Origin: Parvibaculum sp.
GTDB lineage: Bacteria; Pseudomonadota; Alphaproteobacteria; Parvibaculales; Parvibaculaceae
DNA length: 64,000 nt
NCBI GenBank assembly: GCA_002694985.1
Contig: NZNS01000005.1
Span: forward strand, 124,001 to 188,000
Direction: 5' to 3'
How positions within the stretch are numbered: position 1 is the first letter of the stretch; every line of letters starts with the position of its first letter. Below, in pieces: positions 34,124 through 43,664 of this stretch. A model generated the notes under the pieces. The model saw only the letters and a program-made list of their open reading frames with translations. It searched no databases and was not told the DNA's origin. The position numbers were made by a program, and so were the translations under genes.

Positions 34124-36505
34124 ATGTCGGACAAAGCTTCGGGAGAAGGCATCGGTCAGCCGGTTCGCCGCAAGGAAGATTTTCGTTTCATCACGGGCAA
34201 CGGCCACTACACCGACGACATCAGCCGCCCGCACCAGACCTGGACTTGTTTCCTTCGCTCGCCCCACGCTCATGCCCGCATCAAGTCGATAGACACATCT
34301 GCCGCCGAAGCGGCGCCGGGCGTCGTCGCCGTCTTCACCGGCAAGCATGTGGCCGATGACGAACTGGGCGGCCTCATCTGTGGCTGGACCGTCACCTCAA
34401 AGGACGGCACGCCGATGAAGGTCGGCCCGCATCCGATCCTCGCCCTCGATACCGTCCGCTATGTCGGCGACCACGTCGCCATGGTGGTCGCCGAAACACT
34501 TGCCGATGCGCGCGCCGCCGCCGAGTTGATCGACGTCGACTACGAGGCGCTACCCGCGACCATCTCACTCGCGACCTGTCAGGATGAAACGGCCGCGCAG
34601 GTCCACCCCGAAGCTCCGCGCAACACCTGCTTCGAATGGGAACTCGGCAACAAGGCCGAAACGGAAGCGGCCTTTGCCAGGGCCGATCGTGTCGTGAAGC
34701 TCGACCTCACGAACAATCGTCTCATCCCGAATGCAATGGAACCCCGCGCCGCCATTGGCGAATTCGACAAGGGCTCCGGCATTTACACGCTGCACACCAC
34801 CAGCCAGAACCCCCATGTGGCGCGGCTGGTCCTCTCCGCTTTTGTCGGCGTTGCGCCCGAACACAAGCTCCGCGTCATCGCGCCTGATGTAGGCGGCGGC
34901 TTTGGCTCCAAGATTTTCATCTATGCGGAAGAAACCGCCTGCGTCTGGGCCGCAGCAAAAGTAGGCCGTCCGATCAAATGGACCGGCGACCGCTCGGAAG
35001 CCTTCCTGTCAGATGCGCATGGCCGCGATCATCTGAGCCATGCCGAACTGGCACTCGACAAGGACGGCAAGTTTCTTGGGCTGCGGGTGAAGACCATCGC
35101 CAATCTCGGCGCCTATCTCTCGACCTTCTCGGCCGCCGTACCGACCTATCTCTACGGCACACTGCTTTCCGGCCAATATGACCTTCCCGCAATCCACGTC
35201 GAGGTCGATGGCGTCTATACGCATACAGCGCCCGTGGATGCCTATCGTGGTGCAGGCCGGCCGGAAGCGACCTATCTCGTCGAACGCATGGTCGAAACGG
35301 CAGCACGCGAAATCGGCATGGACCCGGCCGAACTTCGCCGCCGCAACTACATCCGCACATTCCCGCATCAGACCCCCGTCATCATGAACTATGACGCGGG
35401 CGACTATGAAGCCTCGCTCGACGCCGCCATGAAAGCCATCGACTATGCCGGCTTCCCGGCCCGCAAATCGGAGGCCGCCAGCCGCGGCAAGCTGCGTGGG
35501 ATAGGCATGTCCTCCTATATCGAGGCCTGCGGTCTCGCCCCTTCCGCCGCCGTCGGCTCGCTGGGCGCCGGTGTCGGTCTCTGGGAGAGCGCGGAGGTTC
35601 GCGTGAACCCCACCGGCAATGTCGAGGTCATGACCGGCTCCCACAGTCACGGTCAGGGCCATGAAACGACTTTCGCGCAGCTCGTCGCCTCGCGTCTCGG
35701 CATCCCGATGGAGCAGGTCGAGATCGTTCACGGCGACACCGACAAGGTGCAGTTCGGCATGGGCACTTATGGCTCGCGCTCCGGCGCCGTCGGCATGAGC
35801 GCCATCGTGAAGGCGCTCGACAAGATCGAAACCAAGGCAAAGAAGATCGCGGCCCATCTGATGGAAGCGGCTGTCGAGGACATCGCCTTCGAGAATGGCA
35901 CCTTCACAGTGCGGGGCACCGACAAGTCACTTGCCTGGGCGGAGCTTTCCCTCGCCGCCTACACGGCGCATGGGTTTCCCTCCGGCGAGATCGAACCCGG
36001 TCTGAAGGAAGGTGCCTTCTACGATCCGACGAATTTCACATTCCCCGCCGGTTGCCATATCTGCGAGGTCGAGATCGATCCCGATACCGGCATCACGAAG
36101 ATCGCAAAATTTGTCGCTGTCGACGATTTCGGTACCGTCATCAACCCGCTGATCGTCGAAGGTCAGGTTCATGGCGGCATCGCGCAGGGTATCGGTCAGG
36201 CGCTGCTTGAACACGGCGTCTACGATGCGGAGTCCGGCCAGCTCGTCACCGGCTCCTACATGGACTATTGCATGCCCCGCGCAGACGACCTGCCGAGCTT
36301 CACGCTCGGCTTCACGAAAACCGAAAGCCCCTCCAACCCGCTCGGCATGAAAGGTTGCGGCGAGGCAGGCGCCATCGCCTCCCCGCCCGCTGTCATCAAC
36401 GCCATCACCGATGCGCTCGGCATCCGTGACATCGAAATGCCCGCGACGCCTGCGCGCGTCTGGTCCGCCCTGCAATCCGCCGCGCCGCGCGCCGCCGCCG
36501 AATAA
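34124..36505 (+). CDS. coxL: Molybdenum hydroxylase large subunit, form II CoxL type
   Basis: 793 residues. [22 protein letters not shown] opens the protein. [15 protein letters not shown] is the molybdopterin-contact loop. AYRGAGR (residues about 373-379) stands where form I CO dehydrogenases have AYxCSFR, so this is form [17 protein letters not shown] contains the catalytic glutamate (about 747). Form II enzymes contain molybdenum-MCD, and CO oxidation is proven only in some; other small substrates are possible. The gene order S-L-M also fits form II. Confidence 0.93.
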   Translation: MSDKASGEGIGQPVRRKEDFRFITGNGHYTDDISRPHQTWTCFLRSPHAHARIKSIDTSAAEAAPGVVAVFTGKHVADDELGGLICGWTVTSKDGTPMKVGPHPILALDTVRYVGDHVAMVVAETLADARAAAELIDVDYEALPATISLATCQDETAAQVHPEAPRNTCFEWELGNKAETEAAFARADRVVKLDLTNNRLIPNAMEPRAAIGEFDKGSGIYTLHTTSQNPHVARLVLSAFVGVAPEHKLRVIAPDVGGGFGSKIFIYAEETACVWAAAKVGRPIKWTGDRSEAFLSDAHGRDHLSHAELALDKDGKFLGLRVKTIANLGAYLSTFSAAVPTYLYGTLLSGQYDLPAIHVEVDGVYTHTAPVDAYRGAGRPEATYLVERMVETAAREIGMDPAELRRRNYIRTFPHQTPVIMNYDAGDYEASLDAAMKAIDYAGFPARKSEAASRGKLRGIGMSSYIEACGLAPSAAVGSLGAGVGLWESAEVRVNPTGNVEVMTGSHSHGQGHETTFAQLVASRLGIPMEQVEIVHGDTDKVQFGMGTYGSRSGAVGMSAIVKALDKIETKAKKIAAHLMEAAVEDIAFENGTFTVRGTDKSLAWAELSLAAYTAHGFPSGEIEPGLKEGAFYDPTNFTFPAGCHICEVEIDPDTGITKIAKFVAVDDFGTVINPLIVEGQVHGGIAQGIGQALLEHGVYDAESGQLVTGSYMDYCMPRADDLPSFTLGFTKTESPSNPLGMKGCGEAGAIASPPAVINAITDALGIRDIEMPATPARVWSALQSAAPRAAAE

Positions 36506-36527
36506 AGCCAGCCAAAGGAAACGCCCC

Positions 36528-37325
36528 ATGTATCAGTTCCATTATGAGCGCCCGAAAACACTGGCGGATGCCGAAGCCCTTCTCGGCAAGGCGGACGATC
36601 CGAAAATACTTGCGGGCGGCCAGACGTTGATCCCCACGCTGAAGCAACGCCTCGCCATGCCGAGCGACGTGATCGACATCGGCGGCATCAAGGAACTCGA
36701 TTTCATCCGCGCCGAAGGCGATGCCATCATGATCGGTGCCGGCACGCGTCATGCGACCGTGGCGCAGTCTGCGGACGTGCAGAAGCACAACCCCGCCCTT
36801 GCCGTGCTCGCGGGCGGGATCGGCGACCCCGCCGTCCGCCACATGGGAACGCTGGGCGGCTCCATCGCCAATAACGATCCGGCAGCGGACTATCCAGCCG
36901 CCTGCCTTGGTCTCGACGCCAAGATCCACACGACGAAGCGTCTCATCGAGGCGGATGAGTTCTTCAAGGGCATGTTCGAGACGGCGCTTCAGGATGGCGA
37001 GATCATCAAGGAAGTCACCTTTCCGCATCCCGAAAAGGCGGCCTATATGAAGTTCCGCAACCCGGCTTCGCGTTACGCAATGGTCGGCGTCTTTGTTTCG
37101 AAAGGCCCCTGGGGTGTGCGCGTCGCCGTCACGGGCGCCGGTCAGAACGGCGTTTTCCGCGTGAGCGAAATGGAAGAGGCGTTGGCGAAAAGCTGGTCGC
37201 CCGATGCCGTCGCCGGCATCAAGCTGCCCGCCAAGGGGCTCAACGCCGACCTCCACGGCACCGCCGAATATCGCGCCCACCTCATCACCGTCATGGCGAA
37301 GCGGGCAGTCGCGGCGGCAGGCTGA
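36528..37325 (+). CDS. coxM: Molybdenum hydroxylase FAD subunit (CoxM)
   Basis: 265 residues from the ATG at 36528, behind AAAGGAAA. ILAGGQTLIPTLKQRLAMPSDVIDIGGIKEL and HMGTLGGSIANNDPAADYPAACLGLDA are the two conserved FAD-binding loops. It accepts electrons from CoxS and hands them to the quinone pool, probably with CoxG. Standard length for the family. Confidence 0.95.
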   Translation: MYQFHYERPKTLADAEALLGKADDPKILAGGQTLIPTLKQRLAMPSDVIDIGGIKELDFIRAEGDAIMIGAGTRHATVAQSADVQKHNPALAVLAGGIGDPAVRHMGTLGGSIANNDPAADYPAACLGLDAKIHTTKRLIEADEFFKGMFETALQDGEIIKEVTFPHPEKAAYMKFRNPASRYAMVGVFVSKGPWGVRVAVTGAGQNGVFRVSEMEEALAKSWSPDAVAGIKLPAKGLNADLHGTAEYRAHLITVMAKRAVAAAG

Positions 37326-37361
37326 CTTGGCGAGGGCCCGTTCCCGTTCTAGGTTGAGTTC

Positions 37362-38270
37362 ATGACGTTGCCTTCCAATATCGACGAAACCGTCGAGCTT
37401 CTCGCGCGCGGCGATTATGTCGCCGACCGTTCCCTTGCGACCGTCATCTTCCTTGCATTGAAGATGGGGCGTCCGCTCCTGCTCGAAGGCGAGGCAGGCG
37501 TCGGCAAAACGGAAATCGCGAAAGTCCTCTCGCAGGCGCTTGGCCGCCGCCTTATTCGCCTGCAATGCTATGAAGGCCTGGATACCGGCGCCGCCGTCTA
37601 TGAGTGGAACTATCAGGCGCAGATGATCGAGATCCGCCTTGCCGAAGCGCAAGGTGTCGAGGACCGCACCGAACTCGGCAAGGATGTCTTTTCCGAGCGT
37701 TTTCTCATCCGCCGCCCGATCCTTCAGGCGCTGGAGCCTGCTGTCGAAGGTCCGCCCGTCCTGCTGATCGACGAACTGGACCGCACGGACGAGCCTTTCG
37801 AGGCCTACCTTCTCGAAGTCCTTTCGGACTTCCAGGTCAGTGTACCCGAAATCGGCACCATCAAGGCCGAGCACCCGCCCATCGTCATCGTGACCTCGAA
37901 CCGCACGCGCGAAATCCACGACGCGCTGAAACGCCGCTGCCTCTATCACTGGGTCGACTACCCGGATGCCGCGCGCGAACTCGCGATCCTGAAGCTCAAG
38001 GCACCCGGCACACCGGAAAAGCTTTCCCGCGATATTGTCGCCTTCGTGCAGAAGCTCCGCACCCTCGACCTCTACAAAAATCCCGGCATCGCCGAAACGA
38101 TCGACTGGGCGGAAGCCCTGACCGCGCTCGACGCCATCTCCCTCGACAAGCAGTCGGTGAACGACACGCTGGGCGCTCTCCTGAAATATCAGGACGACAT
38201 CGCCCGCGTCGCCGGAAGCGAGGCCGCCCGCATTCTGGAGGAAATCCGGATGGCCACGGCGGCGGAATGA
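37362..38270 (+). CDS. coxD: MoxR-type AAA+ ATPase (CoxD)
   Basis: 302 residues. Walker A is GEAGVGKTEIAKVL, Walker B is VLLIDELDRTDEPFEAYLLE, sensor 1 is VIVTSNRTREIHDALKRRC. In Afipia/Oligotropha carboxidovorans CoxD is needed to build the special metal site of CO dehydrogenase. It is followed by its usual VWA partner after one base. Confidence 0.92.
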   Translation: MTLPSNIDETVELLARGDYVADRSLATVIFLALKMGRPLLLEGEAGVGKTEIAKVLSQALGRRLIRLQCYEGLDTGAAVYEWNYQAQMIEIRLAEAQGVEDRTELGKDVFSERFLIRRPILQALEPAVEGPPVLLIDELDRTDEPFEAYLLEVLSDFQVSVPEIGTIKAEHPPIVIVTSNRTREIHDALKRRCLYHWVDYPDAARELAILKLKAPGTPEKLSRDIVAFVQKLRTLDLYKNPGIAETIDWAEALTALDAISLDKQSVNDTLGALLKYQDDIARVAGSEAARILEEIRMATAAE

Positions 38271-38271
38271 C

Positions 38272-39462
38272 ATGGAAATCGCGCCCGGACGTCTATCCGA
38301 AAACATCCTGCATTTCGCCCGCGTCCTGCGCCGTGCCGGTCTGCGCGTCGGCCCCCGGCAGGTTCTCGATGCCGTGGAGGCAGTCGAGGCGGCCGGCATA
38401 GGCACGCGCGAGGATTTCTACTGGACGCTCCACTCCACGCTGGTGAAGCGTCACGAGGAACAGGAGATCTTCCGGCAGGCATTCCACGTCTTCTGGCGCA
38501 ATCCGAAGCTCCTCGACAAGATGATGTCGCTCATGCTGCCGGATGTGAAAACGCCGCCCAATGCCAGCGAGGAAGAGCAGAGCCGCCGTCTCGCGGAAGC
38601 GCTCTTCGGCGAAGGAAGCCCTGCCACGGAGGATGAACCCGATATCGAGGTGGATCGCAGCGAAACCTTCTCGAAGGACGAGCTTCTTCGCACGAAGGAC
38701 TTCGAGAAAATGTCGGTCGCGGAACTGGCCGAGGCGAAAGCTGCCATCTCCCGCCTCCGCCTGACGCTGGACGAACACCGCACAAGGCGCACAAGGCCCG
38801 CCGCTCGCGGCCAGCTTGTCGACATGCGTTCGACTCTGCGCGCCACGCTCCGCTCCGGTGGCCTCATCCCGCTGAAACGCCGCGACTATCGCCGCCGCCG
38901 CCCGCCCCTCGTCGTCCTTTGCGATATTTCGGGCTCCATGTCCGCCTATGCCCGCGTCTTTCTGCACTTCCTGCACGCTCTCACGAACGACCGCGACCGC
39001 GTTCACGTCTTCCTCTTCGGCACGCGCCTGACCAACATCACGCGCGAGCTGAAGCATCGCGATGTGGACGAGGCGCTTGCCCGCGTCGCCACCCGCGTCG
39101 AGGACTGGGATGGCGGCACCCGTATCGGCGAGACGCTCCACCGCTTCAATGTGGACTGGGCCCGCCGGGTGCTCGGCCAGGGCGCGACCGTCCTCCTCGT
39201 GACCGACGGGTTGGACCGCGATGCAGGCGAAGGCGTCGGAGCGGAGATTGCCCGCCTCCATCGTCAGGCCCGCCGCCTCATCTGGCTGAACCCGCTGCTG
39301 CGCTATGAGCGCTTCGAGCCCAGGGCCCTGGGCGTCAAGGCGCTGCTCCCTCATGTGGACGAGTTCCGCCCGGTCCATAACATCGCCTCGCTCGCAGCTC
39401 TGGTCGATGCCCTGTCCGATGCCCATATTGGCAGGAAGCCCGAAAGAAGGGAGGCTGCATGA
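38272..39462 (+). CDS. coxE: VWA-domain protein (CoxE)
   Basis: 396 residues. The N-terminal helical half is followed by a VWA domain with the MIDAS motif VVLCDISGSMSAYARVFLHFLHAL (DxSxS), a threonine region GGTRIGETLHRFN and LVTDGLDRDAGEG. CoxD-CoxE pairs act together as a chaperone for cofactor insertion. Its stop overlaps the next start as ATGA. Confidence 0.92.
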   Translation: MEIAPGRLSENILHFARVLRRAGLRVGPRQVLDAVEAVEAAGIGTREDFYWTLHSTLVKRHEEQEIFRQAFHVFWRNPKLLDKMMSLMLPDVKTPPNASEEEQSRRLAEALFGEGSPATEDEPDIEVDRSETFSKDELLRTKDFEKMSVAELAEAKAAISRLRLTLDEHRTRRTRPAARGQLVDMRSTLRATLRSGGLIPLKRRDYRRRRPPLVVLCDISGSMSAYARVFLHFLHALTNDRDRVHVFLFGTRLTNITRELKHRDVDEALARVATRVEDWDGGTRIGETLHRFNVDWARRVLGQGATVLLVTDGLDRDAGEGVGAEIARLHRQARRLIWLNPLLRYERFEPRALGVKALLPHVDEFRPVHNIASLAALVDALSDAHIGRKPERREAA

Positions 39463-39791
39463 GCGAAGCTCTGAACCACGACAATGTGCTGGAAGAAGCC
39501 GCCCGCTGGCAGGCCGAAGGCCGCAAGGTCGCCCTCGCGACCGTCATCGAAACCTGGGGCTCAGCCCCGCGCCCGGTCGGCAGCCAGCTCGCAATCCGCG
39601 ACGATGCCACCTTCATCGGCTCCGTCTCCGGCGGCTGCATCGAGGGAGATGTCGTCACCCGCGCGCTCGAAACACTGGAATCCGGCAAGCCGGAAATTCT
39701 CGAATATGGCGTCTCCGACGCAATGGCCTGGGAGGTCGGGCTCGCATGTGGCGGACGCATCCGCGTCATGGTCGAGCCGGTGAAAGCCTGA
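39459..39791 (+). CDS. XdhC/CoxI family, N-terminal domain only
   Basis: 110 residues. VALATVIETWGSAPRPVGSQLAI, SVSGGCIEGDVVTRALETL and GVSDAMAWEVGLACGGRIRVMVEP are the CoxI domain signature. The Rossmann half usual in XdhC is the next gene, one base away, so the XdhC function is split in two, as in several cox clusters. XdhC-type proteins bind molybdenum cofactor and protect or insert it. Confidence 0.9.
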   Translation: MSEALNHDNVLEEAARWQAEGRKVALATVIETWGSAPRPVGSQLAIRDDATFIGSVSGGCIEGDVVTRALETLESGKPEILEYGVSDAMAWEVGLACGGRIRVMVEPVKA

Positions 39792-39792
39792 G

Positions 39793-40470
39793 ATGGACGC
39801 CCACATCCTTCAGCAGCTCGTCCGCGACCGTGCCGAAAAGCGCGCCACGGTCCTTGCAACAAGGTTAACGGACGGGATGCAGAAGCTTGTTTATCCAACT
39901 GATAAACAAGAAGAAAAATGGTTAATTGAAGCTGTTTCTCAGGTTCTCGCAAGCGACCGCGGACGCATTGTGGAAGGCCCCGATGGCGAATGGTTCCTCA
40001 ATCCGTTCAATCCGCCCCTCCGCCTCATCCTTGTTGGTGCCGTCCATATCGCGCAACCGCTGGCCCGGATCGCGAGCCTCGCCGGCTATGACGTGACGGT
40101 GGTCGATCCACGCACCTCCTTCGCCTCCGAAGAGCGTTTCCCCGACACGCACCTTGTCACCGGCTGGCCTGACGAGGCCATGGCCGCCCTCGCCCCTGAT
40201 GCCCGCACCGCCATCGTCACCCTCACCCACGATCCGAAGCTCGACGATCCCGCCCTCCATGCGGCGCTGCGCAGCCCGGCTTTCTATGTCGGCGCGCTGG
40301 GCTCGAAGAAGACCCATGCCGCCCGCATCGCCCGGCTCGCGCAGGCAGGCTTCGGCGAAGACGAAATCGCCCGTATCAATGGGCCGGTCGGCCTTTCTAT
40401 CGGCGCGAAAAGCCCGGCCGAAATCGCCATCTCGATCATGGCCCAGATAACGGAGACGCTCCGCAAATGA
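39793..40470 (+). CDS. XdhC family protein with Rossmann domain
   Basis: 225 residues. The Rossmann fold is LRLILVGAVHIAQPLARIASLAGYDVTVVDPRTSFASEERF, followed by VTLTHDPKLDDPALHAALRS and YVGALGSKKTHAARIARL, all conserved in XdhC C-terminal domains. The first 50 residues are encoded by an unusually AT-rich patch (about 39860-39950) containing a perfect 10-bp inverted repeat. It overlaps the next gene by four bases. Confidence 0.9.
   Translation: MDAHILQQLVRDRAEKRATVLATRLTDGMQKLVYPTDKQEEKWLIEAVSQVLASDRGRIVEGPDGEWFLNPFNPPLRLILVGAVHIAQPLARIASLAGYDVTVVDPRTSFASEERFPDTHLVTGWPDEAMAALAPDARTAIVTLTHDPKLDDPALHAALRSPAFYVGALGSKKTHAARIARLAQAGFGEDEIARINGPVGLSIGAKSPAEIAISIMAQITETLRK
39886..39910. repeat. 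Perfect inverted repeat inside the XdhC-like gene
   Basis: CTTGTTTATC (39886-39895) and GATAAACAAG (39901-39910) are exact reverse complements around a 5-nt loop, inside an AT-rich patch of a GC-rich coding region. Confidence 0.8.
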
Positions 40471-42101
40471 TCTTCGGTGACATGGCCCCTGACGAGGCGG
40501 AAGGCGCGATCCTCGCCCACTCGCAAAAGATAGGCGGCGAAACCTTCAAGAAGGGCCGCGTCCTGAACCGGGCGGACATAGCCGCCCTGAAGGATGCCGG
40601 CATCAGCCATGTCGTCGCCGCTCGCCTCGAAGAAACCGACGTCCCCGAAGACGAGGCAGCCGCCGCCCTCGCAGCCGCCCTTGCCGGTTTTTCCGTGCGC
40701 GCCTCCGCGCCCTTCACAGGCCGCGCCAATCTCCATGCCGAGGCGGCAGGCGTGATCGGCATCGACCCGGCGCGCATAGACGCCATAAACCGTATTGGCG
40801 AGGCAATCACCGTCGCAACCGTCGCCCCGCACGAAACCGTCGCCGAGCGCCAGATGCTCGCCACGGTGAAGGTGATCCCCTTCGCGGTCCCCCGCGCCGA
40901 TCTCGACAAGGCGCTGGCGATTGCGCGAGACGGCCCCGCCCCGCTCACGCTTCACCGTTTCGAGCCGCGCCGCGTCGGCCTTGTCGCAACCCATCTCCCC
41001 AATACAAAGACGAGCGTCCTAGAAAAAAGCCGCGCCATCCTCGATGCACGCCTTGCCTCAATGAACAGCGGCATCGCCCGGGAAATCCGCACGCCGCATA
41101 CGGCCCGGGGAGTTGCCGGCGCCGTGCAGGCACTCGCGAAGGAAGGCCTTTCGCCCATCCTCATCTTCGGTGCCTCCGCCACCGTCGACCGGCGCGATGT
41201 CGTCCCGGCGGGTATCGTGCTCGCAGGCGGCGATGTGCTGCATTTCGGCATGCCGGTCGACCCCGGCAACCTCCTCCTTCTCGCCCGGCATGGGAAGACG
41301 CCCGTCATCGGTCTACCCGGTTGCGCCCGCTCACCGAAGCTCAACGGCTTCGATTGGGTGCTGGCACGCTTGGTGGCGGGTCTCGAAGTCACACCGCAAG
41401 ACATCATGGGAATGGGCCTCGGCGGCCTGCTGAAGGAAATCCCGACACGGCCCCAGCCCCGCGAAGGTATCGCCGCGCCTCGCGCCCGCGCGCGTATCGC
41501 TACCCTTGTCCTCGCCGCAGGCCGCTCCACACGAATGAAGACTGGCGACGCATCTCTCCCGAGCAAGCTCCTGATGCCTCTCGGTGGCAAACCAATGATC
41601 GCGCATGTCGTGGAAGCCGCGCTCGAAAGTAGCGCCGAACCCGTCGTTGTCGTCACCGGCAATGCGGAAGAGGAAGTCCGCGCCGCGCTCTCGGAGCCGG
41701 AAATCACCTTCGTTCACAACCCGGATTATGCGGACGGCCTCTCGACCTCCCTCCGCACGGGGCTCTCGGCTCTCCCGGACGATATCGACGGTGTGCTTGT
41801 CTGCCTCGGCGACATGCCGGATATCCGCGCAAGCCATCTGGACAAGCTGATCGCCGCCTTTGACCCGAAAGAAGGCCGTACCATCTGTGTACCAACAGTT
41901 GCGGGAAAGCGAGGTAATCCCGTCCTCTGGGGTCGCGAATGGTTCGACGCCATGATGGAGGTGAAGGGCGATACCGGCGCGAGGCACCTGATCGGCGAAA
42001 ACGGAGACGCCGTCTGCGAAGTCCCGATGCCGGATGATGCCACGCTCACCGATATCGACACGCAGGCTGAACTCGAAGCGCGGAAACGCCTTTCAGAATA
42101 A
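40467..42101 (+). CDS. Molybdopterin-binding domain fused to a MobA/MocA-like nucleotidyltransferase
   Basis: 544 residues. The first 340 form a MoeA/MogA-like molybdopterin-binding part (EGAILAHSQKIGGETFKKGRVL near the start, later PILIFGASATVDRRDVVPAGI and FGMPVDPGNLLLL). The last 200 are a MobA-like transferase with LVLAAGRSTRM at its start, then SKLLMPLGGKPMIAHV and LVCLGDMPDI. This fusion is known beside xanthine dehydrogenase and cox clusters. It probably adds CMP to make molybdopterin cytosine dinucleotide for CoxL. Confidence 0.88.
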   Translation: MIFGDMAPDEAEGAILAHSQKIGGETFKKGRVLNRADIAALKDAGISHVVAARLEETDVPEDEAAAALAAALAGFSVRASAPFTGRANLHAEAAGVIGIDPARIDAINRIGEAITVATVAPHETVAERQMLATVKVIPFAVPRADLDKALAIARDGPAPLTLHRFEPRRVGLVATHLPNTKTSVLEKSRAILDARLASMNSGIAREIRTPHTARGVAGAVQALAKEGLSPILIFGASATVDRRDVVPAGIVLAGGDVLHFGMPVDPGNLLLLARHGKTPVIGLPGCARSPKLNGFDWVLARLVAGLEVTPQDIMGMGLGGLLKEIPTRPQPREGIAAPRARARIATLVLAAGRSTRMKTGDASLPSKLLMPLGGKPMIAHVVEAALESSAEPVVVVTGNAEEEVRAALSEPEITFVHNPDYADGLSTSLRTGLSALPDDIDGVLVCLGDMPDIRASHLDKLIAAFDPKEGRTICVPTVAGKRGNPVLWGREWFDAMMEVKGDTGARHLIGENGDAVCEVPMPDDATLTDIDTQAELEARKRLSE

Positions 42102-42180
42102 TGAAGCGATGGTATAGGCTTTCATGGAAGTTTCCATTTCGACCATCAATGGGGCGTCCATAATAGCGAAGGAACGAGCA

Positions 42181-42399
42181 ATGCCTGAAAAATCCGCACG
42201 CAATCCGCTTCTGGCATGGTGGATTGGGCTGCTGATCATCGCAGCCGTCGTGATCTATTTCGCTTATCGTTTCTCCTGCATGGAATGCGGGCATCCGGGC
42301 GGGTTCATCGAATTCATCGTCCTGGGAATTGTTCCGGTCGTCTATCTCGCGCTCATGTATCTGACGCTCAAAAATCAGGCGAACGCCGAAAAGAAGTAA
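42181..42399 (+). CDS. Small two-helix membrane protein
   Basis: 72 residues from the ATG at 42181. The first helix is LAWWIGLLIIAAVVIYFAYRF, a short loop SCMECGHPGGFIE has two cysteines, and the second helix is FIVLGIVPVVYLALMYLTL. It lies behind the cox/moco genes and before an SDR remnant. Family not recognised; the CxxC-like loop (CMEC) could bind metal, but that is speculation. Confidence 0.55.
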   Translation: MPEKSARNPLLAWWIGLLIIAAVVIYFAYRFSCMECGHPGGFIEFIVLGIVPVVYLALMYLTLKNQANAEKK

Positions 42400-42494
42400 T
42401 GACGCCCGCGCCGTTTGCCCGGCTTGTCATACTGCTTTCGGATGTTTCACGATCACGCCGCCCCGCCAAAGGCCGAGAGCCAGTTGTTCGGCGC

Positions 42495-42851
42495 TGTCCC
42501 GTCTTCCTTTCTTCCGCCGCGCCGCTGAACGGTATCCCGAACTACAGCATCTATGCCGCCGCGCGGGGTGCCGCCAATTCGCTTGCGCTCACGCTGGCAA
42601 AGGAACTCGCCTCCCACAACATTCAGGTAAACGCGCTCGGCTTCAATTTCATCGAAAGTCCGGATTATTTCCCGGCCTCGCTCCTCGACGATCCGAAGTC
42701 GCGCGACAAGATACTCGGCAACATCCCGCTTCGCCATCTCGGCAAGCCTGAGGAAGCCGCCGCCATCGTCGCCTTCCTCGCCGGTCCGGGTTCCGATTTC
42801 ATCACCGGACAGTTGATCCCTGTCGCGGGCGGCTGGGCCACCGTCCGCTAA
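42495..42851 (+). pseudogene. SDR oxidoreductase remnant (C-terminal half)
   Basis: From about 42495 the frame reads as the second half of a short-chain dehydrogenase: the catalytic serine region FLSSAAPLNGIPNYSIYAAA with the YxxxK-like position altered (YSIYAAARGAA), then LTLAKELASHNIQVNALGFNF and FLAGPGSDFITGQLIPVAGG. No glycine-rich NAD-binding start precedes it, and the in-frame residues upstream are not SDR-like. It is thus probably a truncated gene. It ends overlapping the cobB stop on the other strand. Confidence 0.7.
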
Positions 42852-43594
42852 TTCAACATCGCGATGGGCGCGAGCGTGCCACCGATCTCGTCATGAATCA
42901 CGAGATCGGCAATCTGGTCGAGTTCTGTCGGCTCGCGATTGAGAATGACGAGCTGCGCCCCGTTCCGCTTCGCGAGAATGGGAAAGCCCGCCGCCGGATA
43001 AACCTGCAATGATGAGCCGATGGCGATGAAGAGATCGCATCCCAGCGTCGCCTCATGCGCGCGGTTCATTTCCTCTTCCGGCATGGCCTGCCCGAACGAA
43101 ACCGTCGCCGATTTCACGATACCGCCGCAGGACGAACAATCCGGCGCGGCCTGCGATGCTTCATACTGCGCGCGCACCCAGTCCAGTTCATAGCGCGCGG
43201 CGCAATCGAGGCATTTCGCATAGGTGCCGTTGCCATGCAGTTCGATGATCTTCTCGTCCGGCACGCCCGAATTCTGATGCAGATTATCGATATTCTGTGT
43301 GATGACGTGGCTGACCTTGCCCTCGTCCACGAGCTTGGCAATCGCCATATGCCCCTTGTTCGGCTCGGCCTTCTCGATGGTCTTGTCGATCTCGAACTTC
43401 CGCCGCCAGGCTTCCGCGCGCGTTTCGGCGGAGGCGAGATAGTCCTGAAAGTCGATAGGTGCCATCTTGGTCCACAAGCCGCCCGGACTGCGGAAGTCGG
43501 GAATCCCGGATTCCGTGCTGATCCCCGCCCCGGTAAAAACCACCACGCGATAAGCTTCCTCGATTGCCCGCTTCAATTCGTTCGACATGGCCAT
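42848..43594 (-). CDS. cobB: NAD-dependent protein deacylase, sirtuin
   Basis: 248 residues. Sirtuin motifs: VFTGAGISTESGIPDFRSPGG (NAD site), ITQNIDNLHQNSGV with the catalytic histidine further on in ELHGNG, and the zinc cysteines CLDC and CSSCGG. IGSSLQVYPAAGFP follows. It removes acyl groups from lysine using NAD. Two ATGs lie close together (43594 and 43588); the second has a better-placed purine-rich site. Confidence 0.94.
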   Translation of the reverse strand: MAMSNELKRAIEEAYRVVVFTGAGISTESGIPDFRSPGGLWTKMAPIDFQDYLASAETRAEAWRRKFEIDKTIEKAEPNKGHMAIAKLVDEGKVSHVITQNIDNLHQNSGVPDEKIIELHGNGTYAKCLDCAARYELDWVRAQYEASQAAPDCSSCGGIVKSATVSFGQAMPEEEMNRAHEATLGCDLFIAIGSSLQVYPAAGFPILAKRNGAQLVILNREPTELDQIADLVIHDEIGGTLAPIAMLN

Positions 43595-43664
43595 CCCGTT
43601 TCTTTGACCTCGCCCCCGTCATGGGGAATCATGCGGCAATTGCCGTACACATCAAGGACAACAA

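Noticed and set aside
36405..38405. A 666-residue minus-strand frame opposite coxM and coxD
   Set aside because: It is an antisense shadow; both plus-strand genes have complete, conserved motifs.
42216..42494. Frame joined in front of the SDR remnant
   Set aside because: It overlaps the small membrane gene in another frame and has no SDR similarity; only the part from about 42495 is meaningful.
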